64,000 bases of DNA from Mytilus galloprovincialis (GCF_965363235.1 NC_134845.1:11098101-11162100), one strand, 5' to 3'. Shown: positions 35,901 to 45,865, numbered from the stretch's first letter. Numbers and translations are program-made. The notes: generated from the letters alone by a model not told the origin.

Positions 35901-36498
35901 TTAAAAATTATTACAATCATTATACGGAGTGCCAAGTAACAAAAAATCTACTTTATTTTTTTGTGGTACATCTTATTCTATTTGATCCATGAACAGTTTT
36001 GTTTTCAAAATTTGAAAATGGTGCTGTTTAATGACATTTTGTTATGTTTAATTTGAGTATGTATGACTATAGGTAGTTGAATAAACACTAGCATTCCTGT
36101 AACCTATATGGTCCGGAAGATATTTTATTATCGTATGCAATACATATTCAAAGTGACAAACATTGTGACCAAAAAGTATTTTTTTACTTATAGAAAATAG
36201 ATACAGACAACTAACAAACCTTTTACTATATGTTTGGTTTTTTTTCTATTCTGACATAGGAGACGGCCTTGATTACCATGACAAAATGATGTTTACTACC
36301 AAAGATAAAGACAACGATCGATGGAAATTCAACTGTGCTGGTCTTAGAATAGGAGCATGGTGGTACAAATATTGCATCAAGTCTAACTTAAACGGCAAAT
36401 ATGGAAACAGAAACAGTGGACTGATATTTTGGAGAACATGGACTAAAGAATCGCTGAAATCTACAAGGATGATGATTAAGAAAACATCAGAACAATAA
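26559..36498 (+). CDS. PAN + EGF-like + Sushi + fibrinogen-C lectin, FREP-like (7 exons, about 419 aa)
   Basis: Exons are 26559-26915, 29314-29404, 29687-29869, 32158-32285, 32886-32982, 33530-33694 and 36260-36498. With these borders the frame is intact (1260 bases). The N-terminus has a short hydrophobic stretch (SILPSLLFF), a weak signal peptide. Domains in order are PAN/apple-like ([16 protein letters not shown], about residues 30-119), a small EGF-like motif ([15 protein letters not shown]), a Sushi/CCP module (about 151-210, [13 protein letters not shown] ... GEW) and a complete fibrinogen-C domain (about 211-419). The last has [26 protein letters not shown], a DKDNDR calcium loop and [14 protein letters not shown] next to SNLNGKY. 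Related molluscan FREPs are secreted lectins of innate immunity; that role is inferred. The acceptor of exon 6 reads AA where AG is expected, so the gene may be damaged or use a shifted splice. Confidence 0.85.
26944..27145 (-). mobile_element. Dispersed family B tail, in intron 1 of the FREP-like gene
   Basis: Starts AAGAAGATGAAGTATGATTG and continues GCCAATGAGACAACC, CTATAGGTCACCGCACGG, CTATAAAAGGCCCCGAAATG and AACGAGAAAACTAACGGCC. It lies only 28 bases after the exon 1 donor. Confidence 0.65.
27420..27605 (+). repeat. Dispersed mussel-type repeat (CGCATTTCGTCTACAAAAGA)
   Basis: Landmarks are AACTCATCATAGATACCAGG, ACGCATTTCGTCTACAAAAG, TCATCAGTGACGCTCGATTC and GAAGTTGAAGAGCATTGAG. A worn fragment recurs at 31505-31575. 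I recognise it as a common bivalve repeat. Confidence 0.55.
27735..27950 (+). mobile_element. tRNA-derived SINE, diverged
   Basis: An A-box-like GGTTGCCGAGTAGTCTTAG, a B-box-like GATTGTCAGTTCGACTTTA and the tail GAAAGTGGCGTTAAATACC match the layout and tail of the SINE at 165-400. It lies in intron 1 of the FREP-like gene. Confidence 0.65.
28383..28534 (-). mobile_element. Penelope-like family A, short 3' tail
   Basis: GAGGGACGAAAGATACCAAA to CACGAACCCCACC is nearly identical to 34254-34404. It stops abruptly at 28534, so this is a strongly 5'-truncated copy. Confidence 0.65.
28540..29313. other. Intron sequence, nothing recognised
   Basis: The open frames at 28669-28899 and 29116-29313 have no domain, and neither fits the phases of the flanking exons. 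Confidence 0.4.
29314..29404 (+). CDS. FREP-like gene exon 2 (EGF-like)
   Basis: The acceptor is TTTATTTTAG|T and the donor CT|GTAAGA. It encodes [17 protein letters not shown] and NGGFGCTH, a compact EGF-like cysteine pattern. Confidence 0.8.
29687..29869 (+). CDS. FREP-like gene exon 3 (Sushi/CCP)
   Basis: The acceptor is TTAAAAG|AT and the donor AAAT|GTAGGT. One exon encodes a whole Sushi module: Cys, [21 protein letters not shown]. The phase 1 symmetry is usual for mobile extracellular modules. Confidence 0.85.
29870..31143. other. Intron 3 of the FREP-like gene, first part
   Basis: AT-rich, without an exon-like block that fits phase 1. No repeat is recognised in 29900-31140. Confidence 0.4.
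31144..31500 (+). repeat. Dispersed family C repeat
   Basis: AAAGGTAACAGTAGTATACC, AAATCGATCGAGAAAAAACC, AATCCGGGTTACAAAC and TTCTGACTTGGTACAGGTCA follow the same order as at 37680 and 23563. Confidence 0.6.
31575..31960 (+). pseudogene. Penelope-like family A coding end and tail, interrupted
   Basis: GATGATATCGGATATATGCC ... GTCGTAACTACAATC matches the last codons and the start of the tail of the copy at 34246-35290, here in + orientation. The tail resumes at 31842 (GAATTAAACTATTTACCGGA) after a 185-base insertion. Confidence 0.65.
31653..31837 (-). mobile_element. LINE 3' end inserted in the family A tail
   Basis: TACC flanks both sides (31649-31652 and 31838-31841), and the surrounding element is continuous when the insert is removed. 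Read on the - strand it ends AGTGAAATAAAATGTCTTAT plus a repeated TGTCTTAT/TGTCTCAT tail, as non-LTR retrotransposon 3' ends do. Confidence 0.6.
32158..32285 (+). CDS. FREP-like gene exon 4 (fibrinogen-C start)
   Basis: The acceptor is TATTTTAG|CA and the donor ACT|GTATGT. It encodes [20 protein letters not shown] and [15 protein letters not shown], the standard opening of a fibrinogen-C domain. Confidence 0.9.
32886..32982 (+). CDS. FREP-like gene exon 5 (fibrinogen-C)
   Basis: The acceptor is ATTGTAG|GT and the donor TTAG|GTATGT. It encodes [16 protein letters not shown] and RIDSEYWLG, the second fibrinogen-C block. A weak alternative GT (GTTATT) lies 4 bases further on. Confidence 0.9.
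33530..33694 (+). CDS. FREP-like gene exon 6 (fibrinogen-C), abnormal acceptor
   Basis: It encodes [20 protein letters not shown] and [10 protein letters not shown], with the donor GCAG|GTATAT. The frame-keeping start is 33530, but the two bases before it are AA (CAACAA|GA). The only AG is one base later (33529-33530), giving a start at 33531 and a frameshift unless the upstream donor also moves. Confidence 0.75.
33785..33990 (-). repeat. Dispersed repeat, reverse copy of the 24590 type
   Basis: GGTTTATCTAGCTATAAAAC, GGAATATGGCAGTTGTTATC and GATTAGGGACTTTCTGTTTT are the reverse complements of landmarks at 24590-24790. In intron 6 of the FREP-like gene. Confidence 0.55.
34246..35290 (-). pseudogene. 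Penelope-like family A reverse transcriptase, 5'-truncated
   Basis: Read on the - strand from 35222, it has [17 protein letters not shown] (35019-35222). After one frameshift near 35040 comes [10 protein letters not shown], with the catalytic YIDD. The frame at 34552-34977 then has [34 protein letters not shown] and [18 protein letters not shown], up to the stop at 34552. The 300-base tail follows down to 34246. This is the best family A copy here. No GIY-YIG endonuclease is seen. It sits antisense in intron 6 of the FREP-like gene. Confidence 0.8.
35612..35783. mobile_element. MITE with GTGGCGGATC-type ends
   Basis: The left end ACAGTGGCGGATCTAGAA and the right end, read inward as TAGAGGCGGATTTAG, are inverted. 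GAAT flanks both sides. Similar TIRs are widespread in invertebrates. A C-rich run of CCTCCCTCCCCCC lies inside. Confidence 0.6.
35791..36259. other. End of intron 6, nothing recognised
   Basis: AT-rich, no repeat or exon identified. Confidence 0.35.
36260..36498 (+). CDS. FREP-like gene exon 7 (fibrinogen-C end)
   Basis: The acceptor is GACATAG|GA. It encodes [40 protein letters not shown] and the terminal [10 protein letters not shown], with stop TAA at 36496-36498. Calcium-site acidic residues and the paired cysteines of the ligand site are present. Confidence 0.9.
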
Positions 36499-37149
36499 TT
36501 TTTGTTTTAAATTATTGACTCATCTATATTATTTCAATTCAGTAATTCTTTTCCTCTGAATTGTTCTTTTGTATATTTATAAATGTTGGTTTTGTTATCA
36601 TTTCATGTCGTTCTTTGTAGGTACATGGCATAGAGTGTACTCATTCTACTTTAGCTTAATAGGCATCTTTCAAAAAAGAAATCCGTTATTTCTCGAGCAG
36701 TAGTCAGAATATATAGTGTTGTACGTAAGGAGTCCTTGAAATACAACTTATCCGGGTTTCTGTAGTTCCAACTTTGTTTTAATCATCCAACGTAATTTTC
36801 ATGTTCAACTATTGCATTTAGAAAATAACCTTCAATATATAATACTGTTCAAAGACTGTCTAAATTTGTATTTTTTTATTAATGGTGCCAACGCAAACCT
36901 GAGGTTAATGGCCTATATAAATGTAGAAAAGACTTGATAGAAACATTTAGGTTTGACCACCTTGCGATATCTGACAGGTAACATTTCTGTTTTGCATTTT
37001 ACAAAATGTAAACGTGTTAAATAGATTTCTATACATACGTCATAATATATTTCTTGAATGACTTTTCGCAGAGACGCGCATGATTAAAAAATCAGAGAAG
37101 TCAAATAAACATCCAACCGTTTAGATTTCAAAATAACACCTTTTTCAAC
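36499..37149. other. 3' flank of the FREP-like gene
   Basis: Presumed 3' UTR and flank. No clear AATAAA close to the stop codon, no other feature recognised. Confidence 0.35.
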
Positions 37150-37545
37150 ATATTTTTATAGTTCGTTCTTATGTTGCACTGTTATACCACTGTCTAAGGT
37201 TAGGGGGATAGGGATCCCGCTAACAAGTTTAACCCCACCACATTATGTATGTATGTGCCTGTCCCAAGTCAGGTCAGGAGCCTGTAATTCAGTGGTTGTC
37301 GTTTGTTTTTGTGTTACATATTTGTTTTTCGTTAATTTTTTTGTACATAAATAAGGCCGTTAGTTGTCTCGTTTGAATTGATTACATTGTCATTTCGGGC
37401 CTTTTATAGCTGACTATGCTGTATGGGCTTCTTTGATCATTGTTGAAGGCCTTACGGTGATATGTAGTTGTTAATTTCTGTGTCATGTTGGTCTCTTGTG
37501 GACAGTTGTCTAATTGGCAATCACATCACATCTTCTTGTTTATAT
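37150..37545 (+). mobile_element. Dispersed family B tail
   Basis: Runs GTTCGTTCTTATGTTGCACT, GGATCCCGCTAACAAGTTTA, TGCCTGTCCCAAGTCAGGTC, GTAATTCAGTGGTTGTCGTT, GGGCCTTTTATAGCTGACTA, and ends GACAGTTGTCTAATTGGCAA. Nearly the same sequence recurs at 41825-42200 and, reversed, at 55318-55870. Confidence 0.7.
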
Positions 37546-37679
37546 ATTCACAGGCACAGTCAAAATCGTCTAAAGTCAGCTTTGCTTTAGGATGTTGTAA
37601 CATTGGATTTAAACTTCAGTTATGAAGTTTTTACTTTGATATTTTCAAATAACGTGTATCAATTACATGCTGAACGTTC

Positions 37680-38450
37680 GAAATATAAAGGCAACAGTAT
37701 TATACCACTGTTCAAAATTCATAAATCGATTTAGAAAAAAATAAATCCGGGTTACAAACACTGAGCGAATTATAGCTGCGACTCAGAAAGAGTGTTAGTG
37801 ATACACACAATCGAACGTTTATGTATACGTGTAAGGGGGTTGGTTTTTGTTTTCTTTCATTCACGAAAAAAAATAAAAATAATACCGAACTCAAAGTAAA
37901 ATTCCAATCCGAGAGTCCTTTGTTAAATGTCAAAATCAAAATCTCAAACATCAAACGAATGGAAAACAACTGTCGTATTCCTGACTTTGCACAGGCATTT
38001 CCTTATGTAGAAAATGATGTATTAAACCCGGTTATTGGTTCTTTAATAATTAATTGTTCTACATATCAAGATGGTCGGTAAGATAAATTCGTTGCTATAG
38101 ACGGGGTCAGTAAGCGGGCGGAACTTACTGAACCCTTATAGATAGTATTGGGTCAATAGCACACTGTGCAAATTATAGTATTTTAAAAATACATAGTTAT
38201 TTTTTTTTCATAACACAATCCATCATATAACCGTTAAAAAATAAAATATGCAAATTTCTTGCAGTAATGAATGTGATTGCTTTGAGAACACCTTTTTCAA
38301 ATAATCGATATCTACCAAGTCAGGAATATGACAGTTGCTATCCATTCGTTTGATGTGTTTGAGCTGTTGATTAGGGACTTTCCGTTTTTAAGTTTCCTCG
38401 GAGTTCAGTGTTGTTGTGATTTTACTTTTAACATGATTTGTATCTAATTT
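37680..38450. repeat. Family C and 24590-type repeat mosaic
   Basis: 37688-37760 is the start of family C (AAAGGCAACAGTATTATACC, AAATCCGGGTTACAAAC). 37930-38060 matches the 24590 repeat forward and 38310-38450 matches it in reverse (CAGTTGCTATCCATTCGTTT), so the two copies form an inverted pair about 250 bases apart. Confidence 0.5.
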
Positions 38451-39204
38451 AACGAACTGTATATACAACATCATCGTAATAAATAGAAAATGATATCTCG
38501 TTTTTAATAAGTTTGTTACCAAGTTTATTAATTATGCTAAATGTATTCGTATAAAAAGAAACTCAAATTAATAAAACTAAAATAACAGTCATTTTCTAAT
38601 ACGTTTTACATGTACATTTTATGAAGTGAATAGGGTTACAGATACCACAGCATTTCGAGTACCTGCAATAAATTTTATAATCGTTAATATTAGAATCATA
38701 TCTGTGAATCATTTCCACGTATTGAAAATTTCATTGTACGTTATTCTGTTCTTTCTATTATTGTTATGACGTTTAACAGAACTGATTTCAAATTTCCTAT
38801 TTCTCTTTTTTCCTTCTTTTTTTTTTACACATAATGTCCATTTGGGAAATTTGCATCACATATTGTTGGAACTACGAAAACAAATCAAGAGTTTGTGAAT
38901 TTGGAATCAAACTTCGTGTCAGTTTGCTATACCTTGTGATGCGTTTCGGTTTTTTTCGGGGTTTTTTTTTTTTTGTGAGTCATATATCTCACAGTTTAAC
39001 TTAGGTTTTTTTAGTTTTTTTCTTTTTTTGTCTTATCGCCTTTTCAGCAATATAGGCTGTTTATACCTGTTTCAGTTTATTCAATGTTATGGCAATGGAT
39101 CAACAAACCAGTACTTAACATTTCTATATTTGTATATTTGCTATGTCGGGTTATGGACGTAATGTCTAAATATTTCGTTCGTTAAATCCTCATCGAAGCT
39201 TAAA
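38451..39204. other. No feature recognised
   Basis: AT-rich with T-runs near 38815 and 38970. No frame, TIR or known repeat. Confidence 0.35.
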
Positions 39205-40560
39205 GATATTATGCCGAAGATATCAAATGGTCATACGTCGAAAATAGACTGACAATGTAATGAGTGAAAAAGAAGAAGAAAAAAAACATCCTAGAAAACT
39301 AAGGACTAAGAAAAACAAAAACTGGGGATGATCTCAGGTTTTCCGGAACGGTAAGTGAATCCTGCTCCCCATGTGGTACCCGTTATGTTGCTCGTGTTAG
39401 TACACAACAGGAAAGTATAATTCCAAATAAGAAATACGGGGTAAAGTGGACGGGGTTGTGGTTACGATATTTGGACCATATTCGCATATCTGCTGGAATG
39501 TTGCTATATAGAAATTGAAATTGAAAGTTCACGATTGGTAAGCTGAAATCATCTCTTTTATCGTAAAGTTTCATTTTCCACCAACCCTCATTGTCAATTT
39601 CTAGATGTACGTCAAGATATGAGGCAGAATTAAGAGATAACTGTATTGTATTTGAAGCTTTAAGGACGTCCATCGGTAGTTTTACTGTCGCAAATTTAGT
39701 TTACCTGGCGACGCGGAGCGGAGACAGGTAAACGGGTATTTGCGACAGTAAAACTACCGATGGACGTCCGCAAAGCTTCAAATACAATACAGTTATCTCT
39801 ATTCTAATGCAAAACAAGTTCATAATTAAATTTCAATCATTATTTCAGTGTAAAATCTTCATTAAAGAAAATTCCGCGAAAAGATGTTATCTTCTTTGGT
39901 CCCTACACTAGGTGACGTCATAGGTATGCTTCCGGCGTCAAACATAAACACCGGGCGTTTTCTGGCTTCTCTGCCGCTTCAAAATGTAATAAATTTTGAT
40001 AAAAAGAAAATTTTTAGGCGCAACAAGTGAGTTTTTTGTTTATTATTGTAGAAATAACATGTCAACACATTCCGAAATTCAAAATGTCGGCTTCCTTAGT
40101 TACAGACAAGGAGATAAAGAATTTGACGCTTGCTGTCATCCAATCAGAACAATTGTTACAAAATAATTGCATTAGAATAAGTTGTATCTGTCGTATCCTT
40201 TATCTCAAGTTTGATAGGATAGATTCGTTCAAATTAGTCACTACATTATTTAGTTAGAAAACATTTTTTAGCGGTTAGTAAAGTTTAAAAATACTGCTTA
40301 CGTTGTTTTTTGTTTGTTTGTTCTTCCTAAGAAATTCATGTACTATGTCAGTCTTGTATTAATAAAGGAAAAAGCCGACAAGAAGAGGGGCACAGTTTGT
40401 TACCATAGGAATATCGATTGTTTGATGAAATACACGTCCTCCGAAGTTATAAATATATTGTCCATCAAGAATCAAGCATCTAGATAATGTTTGTTTCAGA
40501 AAATTTTTTGTTTGAATCAGAGTGATTTTTAACAAAGTAAGATTTAGTTAAAATAACAAT
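39205..40560 (-). pseudogene. Penelope-like family A copy, broken by a foldback insertion
   Basis: 39205-39420 is the diverged 3' tail. 39500-39625 encodes [18 protein letters not shown] and [16 protein letters not shown]. 40174-40560 continues the reverse transcriptase backwards in degenerate form (AGAGGGGCACAGTTTGTTAC equals the segment encoding TNCAPL). A deletion removes most of the C-terminal region, and the 39635-40173 insertion splits the rest. Confidence 0.7.
39635..40173. mobile_element. Palindromic insertion in the Penelope-like copy
   Basis: AGAATTAAG (39626-39634) and AGAATAAG (40174-40181) flank it, and the host element reads through when it is removed. Its first 165 bases form a long palindrome: AGAGATAACTGTATTGTATT ... 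with the arm GTTTTACTGTCGCAAAT, then the inverse arm ending AATACAGTTATCTCT near 39800. The rest (39801-40178) is bounded by ATTCTAATGCA and TGCATTAGAAT. Confidence 0.6.
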
Positions 40561-40903
40561 TTAACGGACAATACAGCAGAAGAAAATTAATCCGTGATAC
40601 ATAATATGTATAATTTACAAAACTATAATTGAAACAGTGGTGTTTTGGGAATGAACTTTTACGAGGCGATTACAATGATACATCATGGACCGCACATGCA
40701 CACAAACAAACGTTATTTTAATGACAAATATCACCTGACTTTTACTTTATTCAAGAACATTTTTAGATTTGTTTTACACTTGGTATAATTCAAATGTCAT
40801 AGGAAAGAGGAATGAATTCTGGAAAAGCGTTTACCTCCTAAACTAATGTTCACAAGTTATTGTGTGTCTGTTTGAAACTGATTTGTTTTATAAGTGAAAA
40901 CTT

Positions 40904-40957
<54 letters not shown>
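40904..40957. repeat. (GA)n microsatellite
   Basis: About 27 uninterrupted GA units after CTTC. Confidence 0.95.
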
Positions 40958-40959
<2 letters not shown>

Positions 40960-41029
40960 ATAGGAGTAGATTTGAGATTCGAGTTAAAGCTCCAAGTATA
41001 ATTATGTCTCCTAGAAAAAGTAGATAACA

Positions 41030-41290
41030 AAAAAACCTAATTCCAAGGAAAATTCAAAACAGAAAGATCGTTAAAAAATGATGGCAAAATCAAAAGCTCA
41101 CACACATCAAACGAATGAAAACAAAATAACGGTCATATTCCTTAATGCCGGCATTTCGATTTGTAAATTGTACATTTAACCTGGTTTTATAGCTAGCTAA
41201 ACCTCTCACTTGTATGACAGTTTCAGGGACTGGCATCATATTGACAACAATGTATGAGCAAAACACGCAGAAACAATAGGTAACAATGTA
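41030..41290 (+). repeat. Dispersed repeat of the 24590 type
   Basis: AAAATCAAAAGCTCACAC, CATCAAACGAATGAAAAC, AACCTGGTTTTATAGCTAGC and CCTCTCACTTGTATGACAGT match 25130-25335 in order. Confidence 0.55.
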
Positions 41291-41824
41291 AAAAAAAATG
41301 GAGTACAGCAGTCTACATTTATTATAATCCTAATCTCAATAAATCAAACCAACTATGTCAACAAAGAAAAATGAAATTGCATATACAATGTATATCATTA
41401 TAAAAGACAAACTTCAAATTCAAGTTCAACCAATAATCAAACGTGTTTTTGAACTTCAAGTTCATTTCGAGTTCATGTAAATAATTTCCAGATCTGGAAG
41501 ACATCGCATACGAGTTAGGATTCAAACTATTGTTCGTTTCAGAGAGTTTGAATGTTATAATTCGATTTCAAAAAAGACTATGAAAAATATAGAAACTTGC
41601 CTGTCAGTCTTGATTTCCAGTACACATAACAACAAGAAATTTTATTTTACAGTTCTCTATCTTTTAGTTTGTTTTTTCAAACCAGATTTTTGTAAAGATC
41701 TTACATTGAATGTGTTGAATTTAGTGTGCGCTCCTCTTAACAATAACTGTGTATGCTGAACAACAGACAAAGATAGACGACTCAATTTTACATGTAACCT
41801 ATTACGCGGTAGTTTTAACTGTTG

Positions 41825-42200
41825 ATCGACATATTATACTGTTATACCACTGTCCCAAATTAGAGGGAGAGTTGGGATCCCGGTAACATGTGTAACCCCG
41901 CCACATTATTTATGTATGTGCCTGTCCCAAGTCAGGAGCCTGTAATTCAGTGGTTGTCGTTTGTTTATGTGTTACATATTTGTTTTTCGTTCATTTTTTT
42001 ATTTAAATTAGGCCGTTAGTTTTCTCGTTTGAATTGTTTTACATTTTCATATCGGGGCCTTTTATAGCTGACTATGCTGTATGGGCTTTGCTCATTGTTA
42101 TAGGCCGTACGGTGACCTATAGTTGTTAATGTCTGTGTCATTTTGGTCTCTTGTGGACAGTTGTCTCATTGGCAATCATACCACATCTTCTTATTTATAT
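41825..42200 (+). mobile_element. Dispersed family B tail
   Basis: Near-identical to 37150-37545 apart from short indels. Ends GACAGTTGTCTCATTGGCAA and ATACCACATCTTCTTATTTA. Confidence 0.7.
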
Positions 42201-43022
42201 AGTTGCAAATTTTGTAAATGTTTGACTTGTGGGTAGTTTTACAGCCGAATAAAGAGGTATGTTACGTTGCAATACGTTGATATGACAGATCACAGAGGGA
42301 AATGGTTTTTGGGTTGTATGAGTAGACTAAATCATTAGAATTTGAATTACTGTTTGCATGGACCCATATGCGACGTATTATTTCGAATGCGATCTTATAG
42401 TCTTTGCTCATCCAGATTTCAATTTTAAGGTTATACTTCGTGAGTAGTGGAAGTGTTCGAGAGATCAGCAACTTGTTATAAGAGAATAAAGTGGCTTTTA
42501 ATAAGCTTAACCGTTACTTTAACGACCTTGACTGGCTATAGAGCCCTCGCACGATCCAAGCTTATAGCCGTTTACAATGTATGTCTCCTCTTAGAAAGGA
42601 TACATTTAATTTTACCGGAGTTCGTCTTGTTCTTTTTATGCTTGATATTAATTTTTTTTTTTGTCGTTGGTTCGTGTCATGTTTGATTTATCGTGAATTG
42701 TTTTCTTATAAATTAGTTTCCTCAATTGAGAGGTTCTGCATAAATACTATTTTGTTTTAGTCTGAACCCTATATGGCATGAGTTATTCTCATTGTTGAAG
42801 GCTGTACGGTTGCCTATAAAGGCTCATTAGAATTTAAGTGAAAAGTTATCTCATCAAGTCAACAAAAATAGAGACAAGATCATTTAAAGTTATCCATGTA
42901 GCTATTTTAAATAGATGATTTACTCACTGAGGAATTCGTTAATTATACTATGGTCGAGGTCAATGTATGGGCTTTGTCAAAGAGTTTGGTAAAATTTTGC
43001 GTACACATTTGACTAGTTGTAC
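42201..43022. other. No gene recognised
   Basis: A short worn repeat fragment (GTTGAAGGCTGTACGGTTGC, 42796) is the only landmark. Confidence 0.35.
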
Positions 43023-43678
43023 GGGACTCTTGTGGTTTTGTACAAAATTCAATTCTGTCATAACAAAATCATTTTTGTCTTACAAAACTATGTGATACAG
43101 ACTTGTTTTATGAGAACTTCAATTTTGTGATGACAAAAGTCAATTTTGTCAAAAAGGTATGCAAATATAAACTTATTTGCATACAAAATTGACTTTTGTT
43201 ACCTGATATGGAAGTCAATTTTGTGAGACAAGATTCAATTTTGTGAGACAAGATTCAATTTTGTGAGACAAAATTGACTTTTGTCTCACAAAATTGACTT
43301 TTGTGTTTTAATTTCCATATCAGGTTTGTGAGACAAAATTCAATGTTGTCAATTTTGTGTAACAAAAGTCAATTTTGTGTGACAAAAGTCAATTTTGTGT
43401 AACAAAAGTCGATTTTGTATGCAAATTTGTTCACAGAATCCAAACTAAACTAATTTGCATACAAATTTGACTTTTGTCGCCCAATTTTCAAATTCGGTAA
43501 CAAAAGTCAAGTCTGTGTAACAAAAGTGACTTTTGTCCACTGAAATAAAATTTTGTATGACAAAATTTTAAATTTGTAGGATGCTACAAATTTTGTTAAA
43601 CTGAACTCATTTTTGTTGAACAAAAGTCACTTTTGTCCGTACAAAATTGAATTTCGAGTACAAAACCACAAGAGTCCC
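43023..43678. mobile_element. Foldback element built of AATTTTGT oligo-repeats
   Basis: The TIRs are GGGACTCTTGTGGTTTTGTA at 43023 and its exact reverse complement ending at 43678. The interior is almost wholly made of short units such as AAAATTGACTTTTGT and CAATTTTGTGAGACAAGATT in both orientations, including three successive copies near 43230-43275. It has no coding capacity and no clear target duplication. Confidence 0.75.
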
Positions 43679-43777
43679 ATTCGGCGCCCCGTAAGTTGAA
43701 CTTTAACCGAAAATAAAAAATTAAAAAAAACGGGCTAAATAAATAATGGCTACAGAAACTTTATTGGCAAGTAATGT

Positions 43778-43947
43778 CACAGCCGATTTCATTAAGTATG
43801 TAGGTAAAGGTAGAATCCTTGGTTAGCTTGCTTGTTAGCTTGCTTGTTAGCTTGTTTACCTAACCTAAATGTGACTTCACGGTTCAGCTAACAAGCAAGC
43901 TAATCAAGGATTCTACCTTTCCCTACACCCTCAATGAAATCGGCTGT
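43778..43947. mobile_element. 170-bp foldback MITE
   Basis: ACAGCCGATTTCATT (43778-43792) and AATGAAATCGGCTGT (43933-43947) are perfect inverted ends. Homology continues through GGTAGAATCCTTGGTTAGCT and its inverse. The loop has tandem TTAGCTTGCTTG units. Confidence 0.8.
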
Positions 43948-44049
43948 AATGAAATAAAATCCTTGAACATTGAACTTTCAATAATTACAAAATGAACATA
44001 TTTTATTTGTAATTTACCAGTGTATGCAATAAAAGTCGTCTTTTTGACA

Positions 44050-45290
44050 TTGTACTTAAATAAATAAGCTTTATTTAGAGCCGGCATGGTATATAAAACA
44101 TAGACAAACAAGCTCTAATGAGCTTTTAACCGACATATGAGACATTATTTAACAGTACAACATTTATAACAATACAATACATAATATAGTACACATGCAA
44201 TAAATATCACAGCACAACAATGAAGCACTAAAAGCAGAATATAAGCATAAGCTAGGTATTAAGGCTAAAAGCATATAAGTGTTAACTAGGCATAAAGCTG
44301 GTAAAAATGCTTAGCATAAAAATTGAAAAAATGGGATATGATCTAGATGGTAAATAAATTTGCATAATATATAAACTAAAAGTCTGCACAAACTGCACTT
44401 ACAGTCATTTCCATTCCATGACTTTAAAATATTTTTGAACTGACTAAAATTAGCAATTTTTCTAAAATCATCAGGTAGATCATTCCATAAAACAGCAGCT
44501 GTGTATTTAAAAGAGTTCTTCCCATAGGTTGTTGTTCGAACCCTAGGTATATCTACAATATTAGAATATCTAAAATTATATTTACAGTCTTTCAAAACAA
44601 CTAAATCATGTAAGCATGGTGGTGACAATTTATATAAAATTTTAAAACACTCAATAGCCATGTTACGCATACGTCTTATTTTCAGTGATGGAACCTTTGC
44701 TCGTAAAAGTAGTTCATCATATGAACTAACATAGTCTTCATATATAAATCGTAAAGCCCTTTCTTGAATTTTTTTTCCAATTTGGTGGTGTTATTTTTGT
44801 TGCAAAAATGCCATGCCAAAGGACAAAAATTAAAATTAGATAAAATAAATGTGTGGAAAATTGTCAGTTTATTCAATTTAGTAAGGTAGCAGCCAATGCG
44901 CTTTAAAACATTCAGTTGTTGGGATGCTTTACGGCAAATATTTTTAATGTGGTGATTAAAAGTTAAGTTGATAGTCAATATCAATACCGAAAAGTTTGAC
45001 AATCTCATCACAGGATATTTTTGCTGACTGCATATTAAAAACAGGCTTTTTTGCAAATGTTTTATTTCCAACTGCAATGGCTTGGAATTTGTCAGGATTT
45101 GCCTGCATACAATTAAATCTGAACCAGTCAATTAAAACAGCACTTTCTCTTTCGAGTGTACATAATAAATTATCAAAATCATTGTCAGCATAAGACAGAG
45201 TATTGTCATCGGCATAATTATACAAGGTAACATGTTCAAAAAAATAAAATATGTCGTTAAAAAAATATTAAATAATAGGGGCTTATTAAA
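44050..45290 (-). pseudogene. Jockey-like LINE, 5'-truncated reverse transcriptase
   Basis: On the - strand from 45290, a PLLFNIF block precedes a small frameshift. YNYADDNTLSYADND then carries the catalytic YADD, followed by NCMQANPDKFQAIAVG. The thumb and C-terminal region continues across two more frame changes (44682-45131 and 44311-44670), with KTFIL-type spacing, FCPLAWHFC and ATTYGKNSFKY-like TTYGKNSFKYTAAVLWNDLP. The 3' end near 44052 has AATAAAGCTTATTTATTTAA. The endonuclease and first RT blocks are absent. The clade is assigned by sequence look only. Confidence 0.75.
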
Positions 45291-45865
45291 TTGAGAATGG
45301 AAAATTTTAACACTACTAGGTATGGGGAAAATCTGGATTTTTTTTATTTTTTTTATTTGTCATCTGCCTGACCAGAATATGTTTTTTCATCAAATGGGGC
45401 GGGGGGGGGGGGGGGATTAAGAATAAATTTTAGGAAATAAAAAAGCCGCCGACTTGTTTATCAGATCATACATTTGGTTATAAAATGGAACAAAATAATA
45501 AAAACAGCAATAGTACATTAACAGCACTATTCAAATCACCGATACCACGACTATGTTGATTCGCTGAAAAAAATACATTACCGACTAAAACATTGTGAAA
45601 CTATTTAAAGGCATATGTACAATTGATTAAAACTGGGAATGACCAAGAGAGGGGGCTGTCCTCCCTTTAAATTAAACCGTCGAATACTTTGATTTTTGCA
45701 AGACTACTTTATCTGTTATAGATTAAATGTTTTAATTATTTTCTAATAAGTTCATCTTGTGAGAGAAGTCCAAGATTAATTACTATTGAATTAATCCTGT
45801 ATGGTAGACTGTTGATATTGATTAATCCCTTACAGTAGCCTAACCACGTGACACCTGTTGTGAAA
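45291..45865. other. 5' flank of the RING-NHL gene
   Basis: Contains a run of about 16 G at 45399-45415. The promoter is not recognisable. A minimal upstream frame (ATGTCCGATTGA) starts at 45866. Confidence 0.35.
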
